A DNA stretch of 64,000 nucleotides from contig JAFFJZ010000003.1 of NCBI GenBank assembly GCA_018340375.1, positions 19,220,001 through 19,284,000 of the forward strand, in the 5' to 3' direction. This DNA is from Gonatopus flavifemur. Its lineage: Eukaryota; Arthropoda; Insecta; Hymenoptera; Dryinidae. The translations under genes and the position numbers were made by a program. Below, one piece after another: positions 47,880 to 60,471 of this stretch. The notes beneath the pieces are model-generated. The model saw only the letters and a program-made list of their open reading frames with translations, was not told where the DNA came from and ran no database searches. Position 1 is the first letter of the stretch. Every line of letters starts with the position of its first letter.

Positions 47880-50290
47880 TTATAAATACCTGATCATATG
47901 AATTGATATGAATAACACTCGGAATGTGCCTTTAATTATAATCGAATTACACATGTGATAAATTCGGTCACAAATCGAAAGCTTGAAAAATCTATAAACA
48001 TGCCAAAAGTTATCAAAACCAAGAATTTTGTACCAAAATGTAACCAAAATTTTTAATCGCTGGTCGGTTCATCCAGATCTGCTAGGGAAATAAGACTGTT
48101 CTCAATGTTTATAGAATATTTATAGAACAACAACCACATAAAAACGACATAACCTCTGTTGCTATGTGGGCATCCACAATGTTTTGTAACATATCTATAC
48201 CCAGACAGCACACAAGAAACTAAAGTAAATTCGGAAAAAAGAACTCTTCTAGAATATAAAGTGTTCCAAAAGAGTTTGGAAAGAGTTCGGTTCCTCAGAT
48301 ATTTGCGAGTTCCGTTAAAATTCTTTGAGAATTCTTGTTTTATCCAGGCTAGCAGGAAAATTTTGTCAGTTTTCGATTGGATATCCCAATTGTGGATTCT
48401 AAACAGAATAACTGTATCAAAATTTGCTATTAGTTTTTGAGAGAATGTTCGAATTTAGCAATTTCAGACAAAATCTAGGAGAAAATTCGTCAGTTTCTGA
48501 TCTGATTTCCAGACACAAAAACCGTTCGAAACCTGACAGCTGTTTTTTGCCCGAATCTAACAAGAATAGAGGTAGGGATCGTATTTTCTCTGTGAAAATC
48601 TAAAGAAACTCCGACAAACTCTGGGAATCTCTGAAATTTTGATGAAAAATCTCATGAATACTGTACAGACTTTACTTTTCAATTTTTTTTTTTAAATAGA
48701 AACAAAATTGCGCTTTGAAAAAATTCTGACGAAACTAATAAATTTTCAATATTCTCTTGATCATTGAATAATGTTGGAATCTTATAAATATATGTGATAT
48801 TCAAATATCATATGTGAAAAAGTGTTTGAAAATTTAAAAAATGTTTGTCAACAGTCAGAAAAATGTCGACAATTTATATTAGAGTTTCGTCGACATTTTT
48901 TCAAAGCATAATTCTGTTCCTATATAAGAAAAAAAATGAAAGTAGAACTCTGAAAACAGTCAGTCCAGATCGCTTCTTTAAACCTCCGCCAACTTCTCAG
49001 ATTTGCGTGCAAATTGCATGCATAAGTTGATTCACCCAAGTAACACAAAAACTTCTCAAAGATGCTATGATGATACAGTGAACGTGAAAAGAATGTGCAA
49101 ATGAGACTATTTTTGATAAATTCGTCAAGATATTCTATGGAGGTGCATAGCATATAATTATTCGAAACAGTCTCATTTGGAGGTTCTAAGCGTGTTCGTA
49201 AGATTTTCCAGAGACGTTCTTAGCATTTTTAACCTCTTGTGTTGCTTGGGCAGATACGTCGCCTTCTGACAACCTTGTGAGTGTACCCGAAAATTGCATG
49301 CGATACCTTCATCCAGATGCGTCGCCAGGCAATGTTCCAAATTTATTAGGTTTTCCATCAAAATCTCTCTCTCCAAATTCAAATCAGTGGAATTTCACTA
49401 TTTCTGCAGTTGAAAATCGACCACTGAATGGAATCAGCGAAATATCGGTGAATGATCACTGGTTATGCAGTTGGAAGTGTTCCTGACTAATTGAATCAGT
49501 GAAATTTCACAGCCAAGATCGGTTAATATTCACTGATTGTGCATAGTATATGCACTGATTCGCAGTGATCGACTTTTCACTGCTTTAAATTGGAAGAGCA
49601 GAGATTCTCAGAGTTGATCAAAGATTTTCAACGAAATTTAGAGAAATTTTTCCACCAGGGTTTAATTAAAATCATTCAAAAACTTGTTTTAATAGATTGG
49701 AATAGGTTTGAATGTTGATTTACCGTTGGGAAGTTTGTATTAAGTCTCATTAATTAATGAGTTCAATGAACTTTTTCAACCAGGGCAAATACCACTATAG
49801 AATCTTGTACATTTTCATATACGATTTCATGAATATTTATCAATTTCTATAGCGGTATTTACTTGACCGTTTATTAGATCTTCAAAAATGTATGTTATGG
49901 TTACTATACATGTTATAATTCCTCCTCGTGCTTCTCAGGTTCTGGAAATGTATTTTTTACTCTTCCCTGGCAAGCATGAAGTGTTGATTGATTAATAGCA
50001 TACATTACATTCTGTGCACAGTTACGGCGCACTTCATAGCGCAAAATACTGCTTCCTGGTCAAAGGAAACGATAGGAACCGATTGAAAAGATTAAATACA
50101 GCATCCAGTACTACAGAATACTTTGTTTCGTTAAATACTTCTTAATTGCCAAAAACCTTAAAGATATCTTATAAAATTCTAACAGATGTCTAATGAAACA
50201 CGATAAAAACAATTTATTTTTAAAGAATGAATAATTCTGAACTTGTGCTTATCGTGTTTCATAAGATCTCTTGTAGATTTCAGCATGTTA
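47880..50290. other. Gene-poor stretch
   Basis: AT-rich with fragments of old repeats. At about 49390-49590, clustered CAGTGAAAT/ATTTCAC and CACTGATT words occur that also appear at 1190-1310. No supported exon. Confidence 0.4.
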
Positions 50291-50307
50291 GTTGAGTGTC
50301 TCTCAAT

Positions 50308-50450
50308 TAGTGATGCTCGATATTCAACGAAATTCATATTTTTTTATAGAAAATTTCGTTGAGTTTATATTGAGTTTTATAAAACACTGATAAAAACTTT
50401 ATACAACTTTTATATAAAGTATCTATTTCGTGAAATATTGTGCAACACTA
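50308..50450. mobile_element. hAT-like MITE (TAGTG family), exact 8-bp duplication
   Basis: A 143-bp element, TAGTGATGCTCGATATTCAAC at the left, GAAATATTGTGCAACACTA at the right, flanked by exact CTCTCAAT (50300-50307 and 50451-50458). The interior has the family TTATATTGAGTTTTATAAA core. Confidence 0.88.
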
Positions 50451-50459
50451 CTCTCAATT

Positions 50460-53400
50460 TTTGAATTACATGAGAAAAATTCACAAATTCTCTCGGATTT
50501 GGGAACTTTTTAAATATGACTTATCATTAATTTTAACACTATAAACTGTACAAATCAAATCATCCCACTAGAAATTCTCCCTCGATAAAATGGAACCCAT
50601 ATAATGTTTGCAAGAGAAGATTCTATTGATTGGTTCCGATTTAATTGATAATCATTACGACAAAATGTCGTGAAAATGTTACGGTAAACGAGCCAGTAAT
50701 ATTTTACTGCAACCTCCTGTGTGTCAAGAAACTTTGTGCCTATCGTGATTTTTCTGAATTCATATGATAAACTACCATCATTAAAATTAATTTCCCATGA
50801 AGTGAAAGAGCGTGACGCGACGCAAGCGTGAAGCAACTACAAATTCATTTTCTGGTAAAATGATGTGTGAGAAAAGCGAATGCAAATATGCGTCGTCTTC
50901 TTAATTGGTTCACATTACACTAATCCGCTCTATGAGAGATTAATTTCATAGTATTCATTAGTTTTCCACACTTTTCCTTGATCATTCCCTTTGAATTAGC
51001 GAAAGAATCAGCAAATATACATCCAGAGAGAATGAACATTCCACTTTACATTGTTCGAATGATCGAATGATTACACTGGTGAGAAAATTGTTTACATCAA
51101 CAGCATTTACTGTGCATATGATTGAGTTTTACAAATCCAAGCAATTTCCCCGCAACGCGAAAACAACTTGACGAATCGTTGCGCGTTTAGCAACAATTGC
51201 TGTAATAATTTACCGTTAGGGATAGTTTTACCAAATCTTTCAAACCCCTGAAAAAACATTTATTACGATTTCATTTTGAACTGATCAGACTCGACTGACT
51301 TTTCTATATGGAATAAGAATATAAATAAAGTATACAAATTTTGTCAAGTAAATTTCTCGAATGTAGAAATAAACCGTCGAATCGAAGTGGAAAATTATTT
51401 AAAATCTTTGATTAATTGATTCGCATTATCTTAATTCAAGTATCGAGTCGATCGATAAATTTTGCAAATATAACAACCCATCAGTCATTTCTTATATTAA
51501 AAGCTGTCAAATTTTTAAAAAGAGAAACTTCGTCATTCGCCTCTGTACCGGTGAGAGGAGAAAACGCACTTGGATTTGTAGAAGACATATCTGCAGTGCA
51601 TAATAAGATTTTTTTTTTCTTTTAACCGCAACTATCACTTCTACCGACTCGATATAAAAATGACCTGAGATTTTAAACTTTAAAATCCTGTCTTATTTGA
51701 ATGGATGACCTCAGATTTGAACCTTGTGTTCAACCTCTTTAACGATTCAATGCAATACACGTGTCTTGTGAATTTAGTTCTCTTTGAAATCCTAGGAATT
51801 TCATAATTTTATTTTATATCCTCGTTTGTACGGCGAACTATATTCATGGATTATTTGGATAATAAATTAAAGTAGACAAAATAATTCGTATGAGGTTGTT
51901 TCATTCATCTTCGTTTAAGATTGAATCCCGATTTTATTGAAAAATCCGGTTTCTGCAGCTCATGATTGACAAAATTCCTGTCTGAGCATTTTTTAAATGA
52001 ATTCTCAGATTTCTTATGCAACATTTTCAAATATACTTTTAAAAAGGCGAACGCTTTTTACGATTCTTTGAATATTTCATGATGTGCCTTGGAAATTCAT
52101 TGTTTTACTGGAATAGCGCAAAAGTTATTGGCGTTTACAATATTGCCAAAAGATTCTTGGGATTTATTATGCAATATTTTTCGTGTATTTTCAAATATGA
52201 ATGAAAACAACAGCAGGTAAAATCTTCGATGAGCATCTCTTGCGTTGGAAAGAAATAACTGCTACAGCCAGATTAGTTTAACCGATAATGCTGCTCCCGA
52301 AAGAATTCTTCTCCGGTAAGTGCTAAAATATTTAGCTGTAGTAGCTCAAATTTAGCCAGTTCCTAATGTTCCGCAATTTAAAAGACTCCTGCGACATTTC
52401 ATAGATATAATTTTAAAGGTGAAACATCAGCGATTTCTGATACGTCCTATTTAACTCATTTACTTTTCCTTAAAAAATTTTTTAGAAATTTGTAGAGAAA
52501 ATATGAGCAAGGTTTGACAAAATTTGACAAATATAGACAAAAAATAAATAAGGACGATTTATTCACCGGCTCATTGAAGTGTTGGAATATAGTTTATGAA
52601 GCTTCAATGATATCAAATTGTATGTTTTTATAAAATTACAATCCAGGTAATGTCCATTCTCACGACATACGTATCTGAAACGTATTATTTAACTAAGACA
52701 TCGCTCAAGAAATCCCGTTATATCAGACTTATTACATTACACTGAGAAATGTAAAATTCCTGGTAAATTAATATTATTCCTCGGTTCTATTTATTTTATA
52801 AGGAATTTGGTTATTGTAAAAGATACGAGAAACATACAGAAAGTATAAAGAAAAACATGGCGAGCAATTGTATTATAATATAAAAATCTATGAAATATTT
52901 TATTTATTGGAAGAAAGGAAAGAATCGAAGCAGAAATGTGAATACAATTCTAGATGTATCTATAGCAGACGAGGAGGAAATTGGAAATAATAACATCGAT
53001 GATGGAATATAACGACGTTGTAAATCATCGAGAAGGAAGGAAAATTGAAAAGAATGAAGGAAGGTCAAAGAAAATAAGATAGAAGAATGATATGCGGAAA
53101 TTAATGAAAGAATGGAAAGAAGGATGAGTCAAGGAGTAATAAAATTCATTACGCGAAAGGATAAATTTTTTCTCCATAGTGACGATCAAATGAACAACTA
53201 ACGATAGGCAAATCATGACAGATTTAACCCCTTCCGATGATCACGCGTATCGAACGAATAATTGTACATATATCTCTTTTATATGTTATCCTGTTGTTAT
53301 GGTACATACTTTATTTTATGACCACTTTTATTCATTAATGTAAACATATAAAAGTTCGACCTGATAAATTTCCATTAAATCCAATCGTTCGTCCATTAAG

Positions 53401-55255
53401 TACGTAACAAAAATAACAGGTTTTTATTGAAAGTTTTTTAAACCACGGTTTTGAGTGGAGAAATTAAACTCCATAGATTCTAATGGGTTAAATGAGATCT
53501 GAAAAAATATTCATATCTTATTAAAACATGCCCAATTATAAAATTTTACTCGAGCGATATGCTTAACGGCAAAGTGCTGAGTAAGCATGCAGCAAATTGT
53601 TGAGAATAATTAACGAGAGTTTACAACAATTTACAGAGATGTTGCGTCGCTAAATGTGCTTCAAACTTAAAATTTCAGCCCAAGCTGTTGTTGTTGGAAA
53701 GTTGCATAGTTTGTAAAACTCAATCACATGCACAGGAAATTTTTCGTGAACGCCCGATGTTATTCGAAATTAACTCAATAAAATGAACAGAATCATAGAT
53801 TCAATTTACAAAAGCATGACGACCTAATTTTTCCAACATTGCTATTCCAATTGAAATGGTACTGCAAAGTTTTTCTTTCTAATGTAAGAAATTTCTTCAT
53901 CTAGTATCAAATATTTGAAGGAATCATTATTCTCGATGAAAATAACAGGAATAAACCGAAGCTGAAATTGAATCAACAGAATTTCAGTGAAAGAAATAAG
54001 GCTTGTGAGAAAGCACAAGAATTATTTGATGGAGTGTAGTTTACAACGTCGTGGAAGACTTTCAAATTGTGCATTAGAAGAGATATATACGATAAAAATC
54101 GTACGAAAAGATCAAGATTACGGGATAATAAATGGTTCATAAAATATGAAACGTGAAATAAATAAGTGGACTCAAGATGAATATGAATGGATTAGCTAAT
54201 AGAAGGTGGAAGATTATGAACAGCTTTCGAGACTCAATTATGAATTATTATGTCTAGAAATTTCTAATTATCATTCTATTTATTCTGCTTTTTTTAATTT
54301 AACGATTAACATAATGACATATATTATTATTTAATAAGCATTTGATTCGCTCGAACCGAAAAATTTGGAGCATCACAGAAAATTTAATATTTTTTCTAGA
54401 ATTTTGCGATAGAATTATATCATGCGTAGTGAAGCGATTTTGAGGAAGTACGCGAATATGTAAACGATGTTTATCTAACACCAATTGTATTATAAGATAT
54501 CGCAACAATGTTGCAAATAGAAATGATGTTAGAATTTTCTCCTTTCACAAGACAAGCAGCGTGATGTGGAGTTCCAAAGGAGCAGCAACGCCGAGAAATT
54601 AGCGAATTTTGTGTAACGTTGATGTATCTTCCGTCTTTGACGAACGAGCGAACGATAGAGATATCCATTCAAACATTTGAAACTTTATTTTGTCATGGTA
54701 GTTTGGTAAGTTTTCTAGTTTTCTCTGTGGACCTGATCAGGGAACGCATCGAACCGATGCAGGGAGAAAAAATACAGTTAAAATCACTGTGGTACATCAG
54801 TATCCACGGACAAGATTGAAATTGACAAGAGAAATTACGACATTTTCATCCAATTCTATAGAAGCCCACAGTAATTTATGATGATTTCTAGCAATATTTA
54901 TCGAGTAATAAATTTTCCTAAAAATCCATGAATTCCTGAATTTTTACTGTGTGAATCAGGGAACGTACATATGATCTCTCTTTCTTTCCCGAGATTATAA
55001 TCTCTCGTTCTCTTGATTCTCGAATTTTGATTACTAAGAGGAAAATTACACTCCATATCACAAGCTACGATCGATACGGAAAAGAATGAATTCGCTGTTG
55101 AAAGAAATCATCCGTTTCGTTGCAATTCAATTGCTGCATTCATATAGTCACGTGTGTTGCTGTAAAATTCAATAGATAATAATGTGTCAGATCAATTTCA
55201 CACCTCTATTGTCAAATTTCGGGTTGCTAGATAAAAACTGAAACAATTCGATGAT
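50460..55255. other. Gene-poor stretch
   Basis: AT-rich, with no gene that I can support. A purine-rich block (52900-53110, GAAAGGAAG words) and a short minus-strand frame at about 51597-51487 beginning MSSTNPSAFSPLTG after a CTGCAG acceptor-like site were noticed, but neither has further support. Confidence 0.4.
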
Positions 55256-55266
55256 CGGTTCTATCC

Positions 55267-55373
55267 CAGGGATGGGTGCCAACGGTACTTTGAATGGGGA
55301 GTATGGAGTCAACAAAATATACTTACCGTCTTCACTGGAAATACTTCGAAAATACAGAAATGTCCATCCCTGG
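55267..55373. mobile_element. 107-bp CAGGG-type MITE, exact 8-bp duplication
   Basis: The ends CAGGGATGG and CCATCCCTGG are inverse. Exact direct repeats TTCTATCC flank it (55259-55266 and 55374-55381). End sequence and duplication length fit a hAT-type non-autonomous element. Confidence 0.7.
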
Positions 55374-55589
55374 TTCTATCCCTGGTGACAAACAATTTTA
55401 TGGAAGGTCTGATCACATCCTAATACAGCACATAATTTCTAAAAATTTCAGAAACATTTCAAAACAATCCAAAACATTGATATCCCCATAGTACCGTGCT
55501 TTGAGAGTAATCTGGTAGATCGATATGTTTCTTCTGGTTCATGAAATTTCAGGAAAATTGTATGGAAGAACGATTGAATTCTTATTTAC

Positions 55590-55724
55590 AACATCCACGG
55601 TAGTCCGATAACAATACGATGAACGTCCTTGGATTGTCCCAATACCGATATTTGTGCCAGCTGAAACAGCGTGGGGGTACGATGGCTTTGAGAATTCGTC
55701 ACGGATGACAGGATTTTCGTGCCT
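55590..55724 (-). CDS. Candidate internal exon, unknown gene
   Basis: 135 bp (45 codons, phase 0 at both ends if the acceptor is CCGAG| and the donor is |GTAAAT). Codons are well balanced and C/G-ending, unlike the neighbourhood, and encode a polar, tyrosine-containing segment (VIRDEFSKPSYPHAVSAGTN, then GRSSYCYRTTVD). An overlapping minus frame (YEIVLDPRGTKIL) is also open, so the frame choice is not certain. The acceptor has a poor pyrimidine tract. It may belong with the exon-like segments at 60472-60540 and 61342-61461. Confidence 0.3.
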
Positions 55725-56475
55725 CTCGGATCAAGTACAATCTCATATGACTACCAATTGTTATATCGTGCACTGATTTACTTTAATCGAACAAAGCTTT
55801 CAAGATCAATGGATTTTACTATTCGAGAATAACCCAATGAGCTTATCGAGTTACTAATGAGCTAATGAGAGATGCTCAAACCAGTACTAGGTAACAATAA
55901 TCAGAACTTTAAACTTAGATTTCTGGATTGGTTGATCTCTTGGAATTGGTGCTGCTGCTGAGGCTGATAGAGGATTATTTGCATAGACGTTGTACTGTCC
56001 AATCACGCGATATTTTTGGTTAGAATGAAGAATCAGGTCGAAAAAAAAGAAATAGTGAAGGTGGGAGCCCTGACGGTCCATTGATGCAGATTAGGTCTGT
56101 ATGGTATATGAATGGCCATATGCGGTTTCTTACATAACAGTTCATTCAAAAAGTCCGTAGGATGACGCATTGATAGCGTTACTAGAATTTTTTCCATTGC
56201 TTTTTGATGAAAAACAAATACAGTGGAAACCAAACAATGGCTCGATAAACATTATCCGGACTCTGCTCCATCGAGACAAATGGTAGAGAAGTGGATTTGC
56301 TGAATTTAAACGTGGTCGTACCAGCACAAATGACGCAGAGCGCAGTGGACACCCAAATGAGGTTGTTCTTCTAAAAAAACATGAAAAAAATCCACAAATT
56401 GGTTATGAACGATCGCAAATTGGAGGTAGCTAATATTGTGAAGATATCAGATGGTAGTGTTTTTCCCATTTTACA

Positions 56476-56977
56476 CCCTGGTGAAAATGGAAACTAAAAT
56501 GAAGCGCAGATGAAAAGTATGGTGGAGCGTGACAGAAACGTTAATGAAAAGTGAACTAAGAGTAAATGGAACAGATTCGAAGAGTATTTAAAGTGACGTT
56601 TGGAACAAAGGAAGCGTATAAAAATCAACGCTCCATGGAGAGTATGAACAATATAGGCCACTTGGCGAGATGCGAACCCATGATTTTCATCATTGCAATC
56701 CAGCGTCTTACCCATTCAGCCATGGAATACTATAATTCCTGACAGTTTAAAACCGATACTCAAAGTCTGTGTGAGATAATTCGCATTACCTTTCATGGAA
56801 CGTAACAGTACTTTTTTCAAAACAGCATTGAACGTTTATAAAGCGTATTGATAATGTATAATTTCAATCCTCTGCAACAAGCAATTACTATACGCTCCGG
56901 CAAGAGAAGATTGGAACCTTTTTACGTTTCTTGTCAGCTTCGAGTGTGCTTACTACGAGCGTATATTTTCACCAGGG
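56476..56977. mobile_element. 502-bp CCCTGG-ended element nested in mariner, 2-bp duplication
   Basis: The ends CCCTGGTGAAAAT and ATTTTCACCAGGG are perfect inverses. Removing the element plus one CA restores a continuous mariner reading frame across the join (…ILH then EHLDMRK), which proves the exact ends and the 2-bp CA duplication (56474-56475 and 56978-56979). The interior contains a tRNA-like segment (56640-56735) but no transposase. Confidence 0.85.
56640..56735 (-). repeat. tRNA-like sequence inside nested element
   Basis: On the minus strand, a D-arm-like GGCTGAATGGGTAAGACGCT is followed by a hairpin ATGAT-GAAA-ATCAT in the position of a class II variable arm, and GGGTTCGCATCTC as a T-arm/B-box. 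The acceptor stem does not close. Reads as a tRNA-derived (Ser/Leu-like) SINE head or tRNA pseudogene. Confidence 0.4.
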
Positions 56978-57599
56978 CACGAACATTTGGATATGCGAAA
57001 GCTCTGTGCAAAGTGGGTGCCGCGTGAGCGCACAGTCGACCAAAAACAACAACGAATTGATGTTTCAGAGGAGTGTTTGGTGCTGTTGAACCGCAATAAA
57101 ATCGAATTCTATCGTCGATATGTGACAATGGATGAAACATGACTCCACCATTACGTCTGTATTTTGGGATCCGAAAGGAATAATATTCATCGACTATCTC
57201 CGAAAAGGAACGACCATCACAGCGACTATTACTGTGCACTTTTGGATCGATTGGAGGCTGAAAGCGATGGCAAAATTGAATGAATTGGGCTTCAAATTGC
57301 TTACCCACCCACCGTATTCTCCAGATTCAGCCCCCAGCGACTTTTTCCTGTTTTCCAGATCTCGGAAGAATGCTTGCTGGAAAGAACTTTGAGTCCAATG
57401 ATGAAGTAATCGCTGAAACTGAGGCATATTTTGAAAAGAAAGAGAAATTGTACTATAAAAGTGGTATCGAAAAGTTAGAAAATCGCTATACTCGTTGTAT
57501 CGCCCTCGAAGGTAACTATGTTGTTTCAAACTTTTGTTTTTTTCTTACTTATCCTACGGACATATTCAATGACTCGGTATATCCAAGTACACTCTAAAT

Positions 57600-58360
57600 T
57601 TCTATGAAGAGAATTGACCCTTTCAAGAATTCCCATCACTCATTTGAAACAGAGTGAATCTCTGGATTTTCATTCGAATAATAATTTCTTGAATTTGAAA
57701 AATCCCTCTTTCTGTGTGAAATTTTTGACACATCACTTCTCATCAAGATTCCATCCTATAAAAAATTCCTCCTCGTGTACATCACGAAATGTTGAACACG
57801 GTTTTCCTATATTGTTCTCTATGAGATTTGAAAATGTGAATTTCTAATGATGTGAGTTGACTGAACGATAAAACCTGCATCCCTAGTAGAAATGCTTTAG
57901 GGATTTCCAAGGCTTTTAAAGCAGGTTCATAGGAAAACTTGAGATAAAACCGGTTGAACCGGTTAAAAACTGATTCATTTGAAATATTTCTTCACACGAA
58001 AAAACGAAAATTATAAATTTCTCTGCATAGCGTAACAAAGTTGCGCTTCGAGGCTTAAAATTGTGAATTCTACAAGTTCATTGCCCGCATTACGGTATAT
58101 ATTACAATCAAAGTTAAGCGAGTGAAAGAAAAGTGCAGTTGTCGAACGTAAATTCAGTAGTTCTATTATTTTATTAACAATATCACCTTGTACAGGGTTT
58201 TCCAGAACAAACTATGCGCATTTTACCAGCATATTCTTGAGAAAAAACTGAACAACTTTTCCATTCAATATTTTTTCAATCCGAAGCCTAATTTCAGAGT
58301 CGATCTCAAACCAATCAAGAGGATGCTACATAAGTATACTCTTCAATCATTGGAGCAGCC
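57600..58360. other. Gene-poor spacer
   Basis: No gene supported. About 58025-58190 resembles 4690-4880, pointing to an old dispersed repeat. Confidence 0.35.
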
Positions 58361-58368
58361 GATGTACA

Positions 58369-58700
58369 CCCTGGTGAAAAGATTTCGTTGAATGTTGTTA
58401 AATTTCGTTCACTTTTGGCACACGCGGTTGTCATTGAAACCCTAGCGTGTATGAACTCTGGCCCAGTCTTGGGCCCATGCTGGGCCCCACGGTACATACA
58501 TGCTAGGGAAATGAGCAAAATTCAACCCAATTCAACAAAATTTTGGGAAAACTCAATTAATGTTCACAAAATTCAGTAACTGTTGATGGAATTCATTGGC
58601 TTTTATTGAAGTTTGTTCAAGTTTAAGGATTCTTATTGAATTTTATTGAATATTGCTGTGCCAAAGGTGAACAAAATTCAACAACATTTTTTCGCCAGGG
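58369..58700. mobile_element. CCCTGGTGAAAA-family MITE, 2-bp duplication
   Basis: The left end CCCTGGTGAAAAGATTTCGT and right end ACATTTTTTCGCCAGGG are inverse, and GTTCACTTTTGGCACA is mirrored by TGTGCCAAAGGTGAAC. CA borders both sides (58367-58368 and 58701-58702). The centre (about 58437-58506) holds a further palindrome, CCCTAGCGTGTATG with CATACATGCTAGGG and the GC-rich AGTCTTGGGCCCATGCTGGG, probably another small nested insert. Confidence 0.78.
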
Positions 58701-58709
58701 CATGCCATT

Positions 58710-60320
58710 CGAATGATCAACTTATTTTGTTTATAATTCATAAACCAACCTTCGGATCGGAAAATATTGAATGGAAACATTGTTAAGTTGTCACCAACTT
58801 CAAAATTTAGTTTGAACTACCAAAATTTCAGTTGATTTCATAACGGCGAACGGCGAAAATAATCAATAACATATATGGTCATGTACAGTTCATATATGAT
58901 TATTTCATCCATGTAAAAACCAAACGTGACCCATGTATGGTGGTTTATATGAATTATATAGGGATCATATATGATTCGTTTTAATTAGGGGTGTACATTT
59001 TACATTCGCCGTTGTGATATCAATCGAAACTTTAGTAACTCGAACTGCATTCCGAAGTTGTTGATATTTTTACTCTGTATCGTGTAAATTGAACAACTTT
59101 TTCTCTCCATGAACGGATAAAACTTCTATCGTTCAGTGACCGCACATCTTCGGGGGGATTTATGATTCAGAAACCTTACAGAAGACACTTGGAAAAATCT
59201 TTTTGTTAATTAACAAAAATTTTTCATTTATCGTTATGAGTTATCGCAATTTCAACTTGAAATTAATTTCCCTTGGTGGAAAACAAAAAAACTACTCGTA
59301 GTTGTAAATTCGCGCTTACTTAGAACAGCAGTCTTTTCGGTTTGAATTTTGTCAGTCATTTGCCAAAATTCCGCAGCTAATTGCTATATTTACATTAGTA
59401 AAAAATTCCTTTATTTTAATGCAAGAATTGATATGAAATGTCATGATGATTATTAAATTCGAGAATCTATTATCATAAAATTCATAAATTTGTCATTAAA
59501 ATTGAGAAATGAAATTTAAACCTCTGGTTACATAAATAGTTTTATGGCATTTTATTAAATTTCAGTTGAATTTGTCTAGAATGTTGATAAGATCTTTGAT
59601 TCAATTCTCCAATCATATTTGTGAACAGCTGGAATTTCTGTTTTCCTAATTACATACGGATTGTACCGTGATTCACTTTTCACTGTCTTTCATAAGTATT
59701 ACGTGAACTGCCAATAGTGCGATTGCTAAAACCTGTACTCGATCTCTTACGGGTTTTCTAATCTCTTAAGAAATGTTCATAAAGAACAGAGTTTCAAATT
59801 TAACACCGAATGTGACCCACATCACACTTCTATCAGCTACCATTTACGATTCCTTCAAATGTCTCTGAAATTCCAATACGAAAACATACCTACAAATCCA
59901 TCCGATAAAATTGTAGAATTAGATACAAAATCTTTGACCGTGGTTTCGATGATGATGTCTCATGTCATTCGAATGAAAAGATACCAGCTCCTCCATGTCG
60001 CGGAAGAAGGATTATTATGATTTTAATTCGAAGGATGATGATTCAATGCAGAAGACAATAATCGAAGGAATAAAACGTGGAGGTAGATTTACACCTAGGG
60101 AAAAAGAATCTTCATTGGCAGGTACGACGAATCGGCGGTGGCGTGCGGCTGTGGTTACGGAAAGTACCACTATGATACGAGAAGAAGAGACCCATACTAA
60201 CCCAGGCTCGGTGTATCAACAGGTGGGGTTGTACTTACAGGTACGAGGGAAAGAGAAAGAAGGATATCCGAGAGCGAGCAAAAGCCCACACCTGAACGCG
60301 ATGTGTTACGTTGGTGGGAG
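58710..60320. other. Gene-poor spacer
   Basis: AT-rich. A plus-strand frame from 59995 with a donor-like CAG|GTACGA at 60241 was seen, but it overlaps better minus-strand candidates and has no homology. Confidence 0.35.
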
Positions 60321-60471
60321 AAATTTAGGTTACTCGTAGCACCCAGGGAATGTGGGCCGACTATATACTGGCTCATCACGATCGTCCGTCAGTTCATTCC
60401 ATCTTAGTATTTCTGATTTGTAAGATCGGATCGAATCGATCGGGTTCTTTGGGATTTTAATCAGTTTTTTG

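Larger units (their letters stand above)
56200..57520 (+). pseudogene. Mariner transposase, disrupted
   Basis: Recognisable pieces in order are VETKQWLDKHYPDSAPSRQM (56223-56285), DRKLEVANI...ISDGSVF (56410-56465), then after the insertion MRKLCAKWVPRE and the first catalytic motif MDET at 57128-57139, where a TGA replaces the usual Trp. Next come LLDRLEAE, a deletion that removes the second catalytic Asp motif (QDNA region), AKLNELGFKLLTHPPYSPDS with the third Asp, and EVIAETEAYFEKKEKLYYKS near the end. Several frameshifts and stops are present; it is clearly dead. Confidence 0.88.
56137..57577 (+). mobile_element. Second mariner, decayed, with nested insertion
   Basis: The inverted ends share GTCATTGAA(T/A)(A/T)TGTCCGTAGGAT-like sequence (left at 56137-56165, right at 57551-57577), bordered by TA (56135-56136 and 57578-57579). 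The transposase-like content and end sequence differ from the 30183 mariner, so it is a different mariner lineage. It is interrupted by a 502-bp element at 56476-56977. Confidence 0.85.

Noticed and set aside
51487..51597. Short minus-strand frame after a CTGCAG acceptor-like site
   Set aside because: Only 35 codons, no donor or homology; not enough to call an exon.
59995..60339. 114-codon plus-strand frame with a CAG|GTACGA donor-like site
   Set aside because: Overlaps a better minus-strand candidate, no homology recognised; kept only as a note.
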